Assembly: GCA_018399235.1 (NCBI GenBank)
Contig: JAGYOX010000020.1
Span: 1-34,836, forward strand
Source: Desulfobacterales bacterium
GTDB lineage: Bacteria > Desulfobacterota > Desulfobacteria > Desulfobacterales > Desulfosalsimonadaceae
Direction: 5' to 3'
Length of the DNA stretch: 34,836 nt
The notes beneath the pieces were generated by a model. The model made no database searches. It saw only the letters and a program-made list of their open reading frames with translations, and was not told where the DNA came from. The position numbers and the translations under genes were made by a program. Each line of letters begins with the position of its first letter. Position 1 is the stretch's first letter. This document shows positions 1-8,264 of this stretch, piece after piece.

Positions 1-237
1 CCATAAAAGTTACTTTCTTCAAAAATACTTAAGCAGCAGAAATCATTTCTACAAAACAGTGTATGTTAACCTATGTTTGCTACAAGATACTTTGTTTGTA
101 AATAAAAAATAATGTTCACGCCTATTGACAGTGTTTTATTTTTTTAGTAGTTAAAAAGAGATTTTATTTCCATAAACCTTTGACACATCTGAAATTATGA
201 CGCCTTATCCATATCAGTCTCATCTCTGGAGGGAAAA
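1..237. other. AT-rich leader upstream of the metF/hdrA operon
   Basis: No gene was found in this stretch. It is clearly more AT-rich than the coding DNA that follows. It contains two perfect TTGACA hexamers (125-130 and 180-185), a short inverted repeat AGAAAT-C-ATTTCT at 38-50, and a strong ribosome binding site (GGAGG, about 227-231) for the first gene. It is most likely the promoter and control region of the downstream operon. Confidence 0.5.
180..208 (+). promoter_or_regulatory. possible sigma70-type promoter for the metF/hdrA operon
   Basis: TTGACA at 180-185 is a perfect -35 match. A 17-nt spacer leads to CCTTAT at 203-208, which matches only three of six -10 positions. A second TTGACA at 125-130 has an even weaker -10 (TAGTTA, 148-153). 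The position, 30-110 nt before the metF start, suits a promoter, but the -10 elements are poor, so the call is tentative. Confidence 0.3.
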
Positions 238-1110
238 ATGCAGTTGAAACGTAAACTCGAGGCCGGAGAATTTACTCTTCTTGCTGAAATTGAACCCCCA
301 AAGGGCGTTGACGTATCCGCCATGATAGGCAACGCCGCAAAGGTTAAGGAGGATATCACCGCATTTGTCATCCCCGAGATGAGCAACGCCGTGATGCGAA
401 TGAGCGCCTTGGGATCGGCGATGATGCTGCAGAACAAGCGGATGGAAACAGTAATGCAGGTATGCTGCCGCGACCGTAACCGCATTGCCCTCCAGGCGGA
501 CCTTCTGGCTGCCTATGCTTGCGGCATCGAAAATATAATGGCGGTTACCGGCGAAGATCCCAGCTATGGGGACCACCATCAAGCGGCCGCAGTATATGAC
601 ATAACCATCGACGATCTGCTCGTCGCAATTAATGAACTGCAGGCGGGAAGGGACATGGCCGGCATTGAACTGGATGGGAAGCCGGAATTTTTTGTCGGTG
701 CCACGGCCAATGCCGGGCTTTCCGGTAATGAACTGGATCGGGAGGTTGATGCCGCCAAACAAAAAATTGATGCCGGCGTCCGTTTCCTGATCACCCCGCC
801 GGTCTTTGTACCGGAGGCGATTGAACCGTTTATCGAAAAATTAGATTCCCGTGATGTTTTTATTATACCTACAGTTGTATTGTTGAAATCAGTGGGCATG
901 GCCCGTTACATGGCCCGAAATATGCCCAACGTTTTCATTCCTGATGAACTGATCAAGCGAATCCAGAAGGCACCGGATAAGACAAAGGAATGTACCCTTG
1001 TCGCTACGGAAACGGTCAGAGCACTTAAGGCCGGTCAATTCAGCGGCGCCATGATTGCGACCATAGGTTGGGAAAACAAACTTCCCGATATCATCTACGG
1101 CATTAAATGA
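238..1110 (+). CDS. methylenetetrahydrofolate reductase family protein (MetF paralogue 1)
   Basis: A 290-residue TIM-barrel flavoprotein of the MetF family, which interconverts methylene- and methyl-tetrahydrofolate. The N-terminal EIEPP places Glu17 where E. coli MetF has catalytic Glu28 (in SFEFFPP). [11 protein letters not shown] is the family's conserved strand-loop and recurs as VTRDRNRIAIQ in the second copy downstream. At the position of E. coli Asp120 (LRGD) this protein reads TGED, so Glu106 appears to replace the Asp, whereas the other copy keeps SGD. The ATG at 238 follows GGAGGGAAAA, an excellent ribosome binding site. It is the first gene of an operon, 16 nt before hdrA. I infer a reductase role or a divergent paralogue acting on a related C1 carrier; which one cannot be decided from sequence alone. 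Confidence 0.85.
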   Translation: MQLKRKLEAGEFTLLAEIEPPKGVDVSAMIGNAAKVKEDITAFVIPEMSNAVMRMSALGSAMMLQNKRMETVMQVCCRDRNRIALQADLLAAYACGIENIMAVTGEDPSYGDHHQAAAVYDITIDDLLVAINELQAGRDMAGIELDGKPEFFVGATANAGLSGNELDREVDAAKQKIDAGVRFLITPPVFVPEAIEPFIEKLDSRDVFIIPTVVLLKSVGMARYMARNMPNVFIPDELIKRIQKAPDKTKECTLVATETVRALKAGQFSGAMIATIGWENKLPDIIYGIK

Positions 1111-1126
1111 GCTAGGAGCATCGCCA

Positions 1127-4100
1127 ATGACACAGCATTCGGCAAATGAAAAAAACGGCCAGACATTCGGATCGGTAATGGTGGTCGGCGGCGGCATCGC
1201 CGGCATGCAGTCCGCCCTTGATCTGGCCAATTCCGGATACTATGTTTACCTGCTTGAAAAATCGTCAGCCATTGGCGGAATGATGTCACAGCTTGACAAA
1301 ACATTCCCCACAAATGACTGTGCCATGTGAATCATCTCGCCAAAACTGGTCGAGGTCGGCCGGCACTTAAACATTGAACTAAAAACCGGGACGGAAATCA
1401 TGGGTTTGGAAGGCGAGCCGGGTCATTTCATGGCCCACGTGCGCCAAGAGCCCAGATACATTGATCCATCAAAATGCACCAGCTGCGGGGAGTGCACCAA
1501 GGTTTGTCCCATCGAGTTGCCCAATGAATACGACGAGGGGCTTTCTACCCGCAAAGCCATTTATAAAAAGTACCCCCAGGCCATCCCCGGCGCTTTCGCC
1601 ATCAGCAAACGGGGGACAGCGCCGTGCAAGGCCACCTGCCCCGCCCATGTCAGCATCCAGGGTTACATCGCCCTTATACGGGAAAAAAAATATGAGGAAG
1701 CCCTAAAGCTGTTTAAACAGGACCACCCGTTTCCCGGCATCTGCGGCCGGGTCTGCCATCATCCTTGTGAGGGGATCTGCACCCGGGGCGACTATGACGA
1801 GCCCTTAGCCATCCGCGAGCTTCACCGGTTTTTGGCGGACTGGGAAAGCAGCCAGGACAAACCTTATGTGCCGGAGATCCCGGAAGAGAGGGATGAAAAA
1901 ATCGCTATCATCGGCTCGGGGCCGGCCGGACTTTCCGCCGCCTATTTTTTGAGGCGTGAGGGATATTCGGTCACTGTTTTCGAAAAACTCCCGGTGAAAG
2001 GCGGCATGATGGCCGTTGGGATTCCGGAATACCGACTTCCCAGGGATATTCTGACAAACGAAATCAAGGTGATCGAGGAAATGGGGGTCACCATAAAGAC
2101 CGGGGTTTCTTTTGGCGAGGATATTACGTTGGACAGCCTAAAGGCCGATGGATATGCCGCTGTTTTTCTGGGCATCGGCCTGCACGGCGGCCGCAGCCTG
2201 GGCGTGGAAAACGAGGATGCGGAAGGGGTTCTCCAGGGGGTTGACTTTCTGCGGAATACGGCAATGGGCGAAGAGGTTGCCATTGGCAAGGATGTCCTGG
2301 TCATCGGGGGCGGCAACGTAGCCATTGATGTTGCGCTTACCGCCAAACGCAAAGGGGCGGAGAACGTAAAAATGGTCTGCCTGGAAACCCGCGAGGAAAT
2401 GCCGGCCTGGGAGCATGAAATCCGGGAAGCCCTTGAGAGCGAAATCGACATCGTCAACAGTTTCGGCCCCAAATCCTTTTTTATCGATAAAAACAACCGG
2501 TTCTCCGGCATCGAGTTTAAAACCTGCACGGCCGTTTTTGATGAAAACGGCCGTTTTTCTCCTCAATATGACGAAGATGCCTGCCAGTCGTTTTTCGGCG
2601 ACACGGTGGTCATCGCCATCGGCCAAAAAGCCGAACTCACCGGTATCACTGAACAAAACATTACCGTTTCCAAACCCGGCGGTCTTGAGGCCGATCCGGT
2701 GACGCTGCAGACGCCTATTGAATGGATATTCGCCGGCGGGGATGCGTTCTATGGCCCCAAGTCCGTAGTTGAGGCGGTCGCCTGCGGCAAGGAGGCCGCA
2801 GAAAGCATTTGCCGTTATATTGACGGCAAGGATCTTTACAAGGGCCGTGAAAAGGATTGGACGTATGAAAAGCCGGATGTGATTGATGAACCCCATAAAC
2901 CGCGCATACCGGTACGCTGTCTGGAGCCGGAGGCCCGGGAGTGCAACTTCCTTGAAGTCTCATTCGGATACGATGAATCCGAAGCCCAGGCCGAAGCCGA
3001 ACGCTGCCTGAAATGCGGCATTTGCTCGGAGTGCTATCAGTGTGTGGACGCCTGCCTGGCCCAAGCCATCGATCACAGCCAAACAGCCATTGAGGAGGAT
3101 CTAGAGGTAGGGTCGGTCGTTCTCTGCCCTGGCAACGAAGTTTTCGATCCGTCCACCCTTGAGGATATCTATCATTATAAAAGCAACCCAGATGTGGTCA
3201 CCAGCCTTGAGTTCGAAAGGTTTTTAAGCGCATCCGGGCCGACCATGGGACACTTGGTGCGGCCGTCGGATCATAGGGAGCCGAAAAAAATCGCCTGGCT
3301 TCAGTGCATCGGCTCAAGGGACACCAATAGATGCGGCAATGGCTACTGCTCTTCGGTCTGTTGCATGTATGCGATAAAAGAGGCCATAATCGCCAAGGAG
3401 CATTCCAAGGACGAGCTGGATGCGGTTATCTTCAACATGGATATCCGGACGTTTGGCAAGGATTATGAAAGATATTATTTAAGGGCGAAGGATGAAGTAG
3501 GTGTCCGGTTTGAGAAAGCCCGGGTCCATACCATTGATGAGATAGGGGATTCCGGAAGCCTGAAGCTTCGCTATGCTAAAGAAAACGGCGAACTGGCGGA
3601 AGAAGAATTCGACATGGTGGTACTTTCTGTCGGTATGCAGGTCTCGTCTTCCACTATTGAAAACGCCAGGCGGTTGGGAATCGATCTGGATCAGTATAAC
3701 TTTGCCGTCACCTCGCCCTTTGAACCGGTTTCCACCAGTCGACCGGGCGTTTTTGCCTGCGGCGTATTCCAGGGCCCGAAGGACATTCCGAGTTCGGTCA
3801 CCGAAGCCAGTGCGGCTGCCTGCGCCGCCGGCAGAAACCTTGCCGATGGCCGTTTTACAAGGACAAAAACTTTTGAAATCCCGGAAGAAATTGATGTGGA
3901 AGGACAGGAGCCGCGTATCGGGGTTTTTGTATGCGACTGTGGCATCAATATTGCCGGGGTTGTGGATGTTCCGGCGGTGCGAAAATATGCTGAGACCCTG
4001 CCGTATGTGGTCTATGCGGGCGAAAATCTCTTCACCTGCAGCCAGGACGCCCAGGACCAAATGAAGGAGACCCTGAGGGAACACAATATTAACCGCGTGG

Positions 4101-5578
4101 TGGTCTCGTCCTGCACACCGAAAACCCATGAACCGATATTCATGGATACCCTTGAAAAATGCGGGCTCAACAAATACCTCTTTGAAATGGCCAATATCCG
4201 TAATCAGGACTCCTGGGTGCACCCGAATGACCCTGAAAAAGCCACTCAAAAAGCCAAGGAGCTGGTACGAATGTCGGTTGCCCGCGCTACATACTTGAAG
4301 CCTCTTAAAGAACGCCAGATTCCGGTCACCCGAAGGGCATTGGTGATCGGCGGCGGGGTTGCCGGGATGAATGCCGCCTTGGGTATTGCCGACGAGGGCT
4401 ACGAGGTTGTTCTCGTGGAAAAAGAGGCTGAACTCGGCGGTCTTTGCAACCGGCTGACAAAAACCATAGAAGGCGCTGATATAAAAGCCTATATTGCAGA
4501 GGTGGGCGAGCGAGTCAAAAATCATAAAAATATCCAGGTGTTGACCAATTCCTTGATCGTCGACTTTTCAGGATTCAAGGGTAACTTCACCACCGAGGTG
4601 CTCGTCGGTCCGGGGATGTATGAACGGAAAATCGATCACGGTGTCGTGATCGTGGCGACCGGCGCCAACGAATACCGTCCCAAGGAGTATCTGTATGGAG
4701 AAAACCCCCATGTTCTCACCCAGATTGAATTGGCAGAAAAACTGGAAAATGGTGATGTCGAAAAACTTGATCAAGTGGTTATGATTCAATGCGTTGGCTC
4801 CAGGAACGAAGAAAACCCGAACTGTTCGCGCATCTGCTGCCAAAGCGCGATTAAAAACGCCATCCATATCAAAAAATTAAACCCGATTGCCCAAGTCTAC
4901 ATCCTCAACCGTGATATCCGAACCTATGGACGGCTCGAAGACTATTACACGGAAGCCAGAAAGTTGGGAGTCATCTTTTCCCGGTTCGATCCTGAAACCC
5001 TGCCAGAGGTTTCTTCTACAGACAACGGCGTATCCGTTACCTTCCATGACCATATTCTGGATCGCGACATCACCGTAGACGCCGATATTTTAGCGTTGAG
5101 CACCGGGATGCGGGCGGCCGACACAGAAGAACTCGCCTCGATCATGAAGTTGGGTAGAAACCCTGAGAACTACTTCATTGAAGCCCATGTTAAGCTACGC
5201 CCGGTAGATTTAGAAACCGAAGGAATTTTTGTCTGCGGCACCGCCCACAGCCCGCAACTGATCTCCGAATCCATTTCCCAGGCATTTGCCGCAGCTTCGA
5301 GGGCCACTACCTTCCTGGTGCAGCCGCACTTAACCCTAAGCGCTGTGACAGCCAAGGTGGACCCGGATAAATGTGCGGCCTGCCTGGTATGTGTTCGCAC
5401 CTGCCCCTACGGGGTGCCGCGCATTAACGAGGAAGGGGTCAGCGAAATTGATGACGCCCTTTGCCAGGGATGCGGCGCCTGCGCCGCGGAATGCCCGGCC
5501 AAGGCAATTGAACTATGCTGGTATGAAGACCAGCAGCTGTTAAGCAAAGTTGATGCGTTATTGGAGGATATACTATGA
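1127..5578 (+). CDS. hdrA: selenocysteine-containing HdrA-like flavoprotein with inserted GltD-like NAD(P)H module
   Basis: A 1483-residue iron-sulfur flavoprotein if TGA 1328-1330 is read as selenocysteine 68. The frame is open on both sides, and the flanking residues ([18 protein letters not shown]) match the HdrA motif where other homologues have Cys. Order of parts: FAD Rossmann ([10 protein letters not shown], about 24); [4Fe-4S] Cys117/120/123/127; a Fer4_20/GltD region (CKATCP, about 165; [13 protein letters not shown], about 258; second Rossmann [11 protein letters not shown], about 390); [14 protein letters not shown] (about 627); rest of HdrA module 1; a second HdrA module from about 930 with its own FAD site ([11 protein letters not shown], about 1068); two C-terminal [4Fe-4S] motifs (about 1415 and 1445). 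HdrA is the bifurcating flavin subunit of heterodisulfide reductase-type complexes. The GltD part suggests NAD(P)H as partner. The stop overlaps the mvhD start (ATGA). Cytoplasmic. No hdrB or hdrC is nearby. Confidence 0.93.
1328..1363 (+). promoter_or_regulatory. selenocysteine UGA codon plus candidate SECIS hairpin in hdrA
   Basis: TGA 1328-1330 is followed 15 nt later by a hairpin: arms CTGGTC (1346-1351) and GGCCGG (1358-1363), six pairs including two G-U, and a six-base loop GAGGTC. Bacterial SECIS elements sit just downstream of the UGA inside the coding sequence and carry a G near the loop start. The loop GGTC resembles the AGGUCU loop of E. coli fdhF. The fold was made by eye. Confidence 0.65.
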
Positions 5579-6006
5579 ACGAGGATTTCGAACCCATCAT
5601 TCTCGCGTTCTGCTGCAACTACTGAGGGTATCCCGCTGCGGACCTGGCAGGTTCGATGCGACTCAATTACCCGACCAGCCTCCGGATTATCCGGGTGCCA
5701 TGCTCCGGAAAGGTGGATATCATCCACATCCTTCGCGCCTTTGAGAAGGGGGCGGACGGAGTTTGCGTGTTCAGCTGCATGGACGGCGACTGCCATTTTA
5801 AAACCGGAAATTTCCGGGCCAGAAAGCGGGTGGAACAGGCCCAAAAATTGCTGGACACCATAGGCACCGGCGGCGAACGGTTGAAGATGTACAGCCTGGG
5901 CTCCGGCGATGGACCGCCTTTTGCCAAATACGCCACGGAGATGCATGAAAAAATAAAGGAGCTGGGTCCCAATCCAATCAAAAAGCATAAAAAGAATGCG
6001 GCATAA
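5575..6006 (+). CDS. mvhD: selenocysteine-containing MvhD family iron-sulfur protein
   Basis: A 143-residue protein of the MvhD/HdrD-delta family, the small iron-sulfur subunit that passes electrons to HdrA in Mvh hydrogenase and related complexes. The ATG at 5575 overlaps the hdrA stop and follows GGAGG (5563-5567). The N-terminal motif FCCNY-U-GYPAADLAG corresponds to the family motif FCCNWC..AGADLAG, with in-frame TGA (5623-5625) as selenocysteine 17. A conventional start after the TGA (5656) would delete the whole Cys motif. Further family marks are RIIRVPCSGKVD and GVCVFSCMDGDCHF, with Cys that probably ligate the cluster. The lysine-rich C-terminus (KKHKKNAA) is complete. Position between hdrA and metV argues for a role as electron bridge within a methylene-H4folate reductase complex. 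Cytoplasmic. Confidence 0.93.
5623..5655 (+). promoter_or_regulatory. selenocysteine UGA codon plus candidate SECIS hairpin in mvhD
   Basis: TGA 5623-5625 is followed 13 nt later by a hairpin: CGGACCT (5639-5645) pairs with AGGTTCG (5649-5655), seven pairs including one G-U, around a GGC tip. Opening the last pair gives the loop TGGCA. Spacing and GG in the loop fit a bacterial SECIS element. Read by eye, not folded computationally. Confidence 0.6.
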
Positions 6007-6033
6007 AATAGATTATAAATAGTGAGGTCATCC

Positions 6034-6702
6034 ATGATTATCGCCGAGAAAAAACCCATCGAAGAGATTATCGGATATATCGATGACTGTGAAAAACTCC
6101 TGATCCTGGGATGCAATGAATGCGTCACGGTCTGTGAAGCGGGCGGGAAAAAAGAAGTCGGTGTTTTGGCCTCCGCCCTTAGAATGTATTTCCTAAACCA
6201 GGGCAGAGAGGTTAAAATTGATGAAATTACGCTGGAAAGGCAGTGTGATCACGAATACCTGGAGGAGATTCGGGATGTGGCCGACCAGTATGATGCCATC
6301 GTATCCCTTGCCTGCGGCGTCGGGGTCCAGTTTTTGGCTGAAAAATATCATTCCCAACGCGTATATCCGGGAGTTAACACCTGTTTCCTGGGGGCTACGG
6401 AGGAACGCGGCCGATGGACCGAGCGCTGCCAAGCCTGTGGTACCTGTATTCTGGCGTATACAGGCGGCATATGCCCGATCGCCCGCTGCGCCAAAAGACT
6501 TTTAAACGGTCCCTGCGGCGGCTCCAGCAACGGCAAATGTGAAATCAACCCGGAGCTGGACTGTGCCTGGCAGCTAATCATAGATCGATTGAAAGCCTTG
6601 GGAAGACTGGAGGATTATGAAAAGCTTTTGGAAATAAAGGACTGGTCTACAGACAGGGCCGGCGGACCCCGCAAAGTTGTCAGGGAGGATATACAAATAT
6701 GA
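6034..6702 (+). CDS. metV: MetV-type zinc/iron-sulfur subunit of methylenetetrahydrofolate reductase
   Basis: A 222-residue cysteine-rich protein of the MetV family, the partner of short MetF in acetogens and other Wood-Ljungdahl bacteria. It has an N-terminal cluster Cys19, Cys27, Cys30, Cys34 (LGCNECVTVC) and a dense C-terminal set: Cys132, 135, 138, 147, 152, 161, 169 and 177, including the hallmark LNGPCGG. Known MetV proteins carry [4Fe-4S] clusters that feed electrons to the MetF flavin. I chose ATG 6034 because GTGAGG (6022-6027) sits at ribosome-binding distance; an in-frame GTG at 6022 lies within that site. It lies 27 nt after mvhD, and its stop overlaps the next metF start (ATGA), which suggests coupled translation of MetV and MetF. 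Cytoplasmic. Confidence 0.9.
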   Translation: MIIAEKKPIEEIIGYIDDCEKLLILGCNECVTVCEAGGKKEVGVLASALRMYFLNQGREVKIDEITLERQCDHEYLEEIRDVADQYDAIVSLACGVGVQFLAEKYHSQRVYPGVNTCFLGATEERGRWTERCQACGTCILAYTGGICPIARCAKRLLNGPCGGSSNGKCEINPELDCAWQLIIDRLKALGRLEDYEKLLEIKDWSTDRAGGPRKVVREDIQI

Positions 6703-7631
6703 GTGATACAGCGCGGAGTAGACTGCACAGGATGTTATTGGAAGGCCACTTGGCTGTCACTTCGGAATGCGGACCGCCCCGCGGCAGTGACGCCGAATCG
6801 ATCAAAAAAAAGGCGGAGATGATAAAAGATTATGTTGATGCCGTAAACATAACGGACAACCAGACATCCGTTACCCGGCTCTGCAGCATGGCGGCCTGTA
6901 TCCATTTAAAACTCATGGGGGTTGAACCAGTGCTTCAAATGGTAACCCGGGATCGCAACAGGATTGCCATTCAAAGCGACATCCTGGGGGCGGCCTCCTT
7001 TGATATCCCAAACATGCTCTGTCTGTCCGGTGATCACCAGAGCTTTGGCGACTGTCCTCAGGGGCAGAACGTTCATGACATCGACTCCATGCAGCTAATC
7101 CAGACCGTCCGCCTGATGCGGGATGAAGGTAAATTCCTGGGCGGTGCGGAAATCAACCGGCCGCCGAATATGTTCGTGGGTGCGGCCGCCAATCCGTTCG
7201 CCGATCCGTTTGAGATCCGGGTGCCGAGGTTGGCTAAAAAAGTGGCTGCCGGCGCGGAATTTATTCAAACCCAGTGCATTTACAATCTGGACAAGTTTGA
7301 AGAATGGATGAAAGGCGTCTGCGACCGCGGGCTTCATGAGAAAGTTTACATACTGGCAGGGGTCACGCCCTTTAAATCCGCCGGCATGGCCAAATTCATG
7401 AAAAACCGGGTGCCGGGCATGGATGTACCCGATGAGGTAGTCAAACGAATGGCGGATACCCCTAAGGAAAAGCAACCCGAAGAAGGCATCAATATCTGCA
7501 TCGAGAGCATCGAACGGCTAAAAACCATCAAAGGGGTTAGCGGATTTCATATCATGGCTATTGAATGGGAGCAAAAGGTTCCGGAAATCGTTGAACGCGC
7601 CGAATTGTATCCGCGGCCGAAAATAGATTGA
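6699..7631 (+). CDS. metF: methylenetetrahydrofolate reductase (MetF paralogue 2)
   Basis: A 310-residue MetF flavoprotein, the catalytic subunit that converts 5,10-methylene-H4folate to 5-methyl-H4folate, or the reverse when organic carbon is oxidised through the Wood-Ljungdahl pathway. SECGPP gives Glu23 at the E. coli Glu28 position, and LSGDHQ gives Asp112 at the Asp120 position, so both key acids are present. FVGAAANPF and the repeated TRDRNRIAIQ region are typical of the family. Unlike E. coli MetF it has no NADH partner of its own here; the translationally coupled MetV just upstream, with MvhD and HdrA, probably supplies electrons. The start is well set by AGGGAGG upstream and ATGA overlap with metV. 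I regard this copy as the main reductase because it is directly coupled to metV. Confidence 0.92.
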   Translation: MSDTARSRLHRMLLEGHLAVTSECGPPRGSDAESIKKKAEMIKDYVDAVNITDNQTSVTRLCSMAACIHLKLMGVEPVLQMVTRDRNRIAIQSDILGAASFDIPNMLCLSGDHQSFGDCPQGQNVHDIDSMQLIQTVRLMRDEGKFLGGAEINRPPNMFVGAAANPFADPFEIRVPRLAKKVAAGAEFIQTQCIYNLDKFEEWMKGVCDRGLHEKVYILAGVTPFKSAGMAKFMKNRVPGMDVPDEVVKRMADTPKEKQPEEGINICIESIERLKTIKGVSGFHIMAIEWEQKVPEIVERAELYPRPKID

Positions 7632-7719
7632 TTCATTCAAGAATATTTTATAGAATAAAACCAAAACAAACAGCCCGAGGTATCAATCTCAGACATCTGG
7701 AGTGAAAAGGAGGAAAAAG

Positions 7720-8112
7720 ATGTCCGATAAAAAAAGAATTCTTGTTGTTGATGATGAACCGGATTTTGTCTCGATTGTGAAAAAGAACCTCGAAAAAGCT
7801 GGCTTTGACGTTGAAGTCGCCTATGACGGCGTTGAAGGCATGGATAAGGTCAAGGAAAGCCCGCCGGACGCGATCGTTCTGGATGTAATGATGCCTGAAA
7901 AGGATGGCTATAAAGTCTGCTCTGAATTAAAAAGGGATGAGAAATACGCCGATATTCCGATTCTCCTATTAACGGCCGTTGCTGATCATGTTTCTTCCAC
8001 CCGGTATTCCCATTATGACGGCATGAGCACGGAGGCTGATGACTATCTGCCCAAACCCGCATCGGCTGATGATATACTGGATTCTGTAAAAAGTTTGCTA
8101 AATATGACATAG
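7720..8112 (+). CDS. single-domain CheY-like response regulator
   Basis: A 130-residue receiver domain with nothing attached. Asp11 and Asp12 form the acidic pocket, Asp55 (VLDVMMPEKDG) is the phospho-acceptor, Thr85 and Lys112 (PKP) complete the active site. The Thr-to-Lys spacing is 27 residues against 22 in CheY, because of a longer loop before TEADDYLPKP, so the signalling face differs from classic CheY. ATG 7720 follows AAGGAGG (7707-7713). It sits 88 nt after metF on the same strand, so it may be in the same operon. With no output domain it must act by protein contact or as a phosphorelay step. The kinases at 9098-12116 are possible partners, but this is only inferred from proximity. 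Confidence 0.9.
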   Translation: MSDKKRILVVDDEPDFVSIVKKNLEKAGFDVEVAYDGVEGMDKVKESPPDAIVLDVMMPEKDGYKVCSELKRDEKYADIPILLLTAVADHVSSTRYSHYDGMSTEADDYLPKPASADDILDSVKSLLNMT

Positions 8113-8130
8113 TATCAAACAAGTTTGATA
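8113..8130. repeat. short inverted repeat after the response regulator gene
   Basis: TATCAAAC (8113-8120) and GTTTGATA (8123-8130) are exact inverted copies separated by AA, beginning right after the stop codon. As RNA it would form a seven-pair stem with a CAAG loop. It is AT-rich and not followed by a good T-tract, so it may be a weak terminator, an RNA 3'-end structure, or an operator for aroE. Confidence 0.45.
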
Positions 8131-8264
8131 TTTAAAAAATCACCCGTCGATCGATTTCGCCGTTGGAGAGGTGGCCGACGCATATACTCCAGCGGCTTTA
8201 TCTTTTAAATATTGTTACTGGACTCAATTATAAAGGCGCTTCCCGATACTGCCGGGTAATTCCT

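Noticed and set aside
220-762. Minus-strand open frame overlapping metF paralogue 1
   Set aside because: Composition and motifs belong to the plus-strand MetF; the antisense product resembles nothing known.
1127-1330. A separate 67-residue gene, or a pseudogene with a nonsense mutation, in front of a gene starting at 1400
   Set aside because: The frame is unbroken across the TGA, family motif spans it, the next gene has the same type of TGA at a Cys position, and both have a hairpin downstream. Selenocysteine explains all of this.
2138-2896. Minus-strand open frame of 252 codons opposite the GltD-like part of hdrA
   Set aside because: Shadow of hdrA; no family motif and no ribosome binding site.
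3479-4525. Long open frame on the minus strand inside hdrA (348 codons)
   Set aside because: It lies wholly opposite a clear HdrA coding region, has no recognisable domain, and long antisense frames are expected opposite codon-biased genes.
8113-8140. Rho-independent terminator after the response regulator gene
   Set aside because: The stem is AT-rich and followed by TTTAAAAAA instead of a T-run, so I list it only as an inverted repeat.
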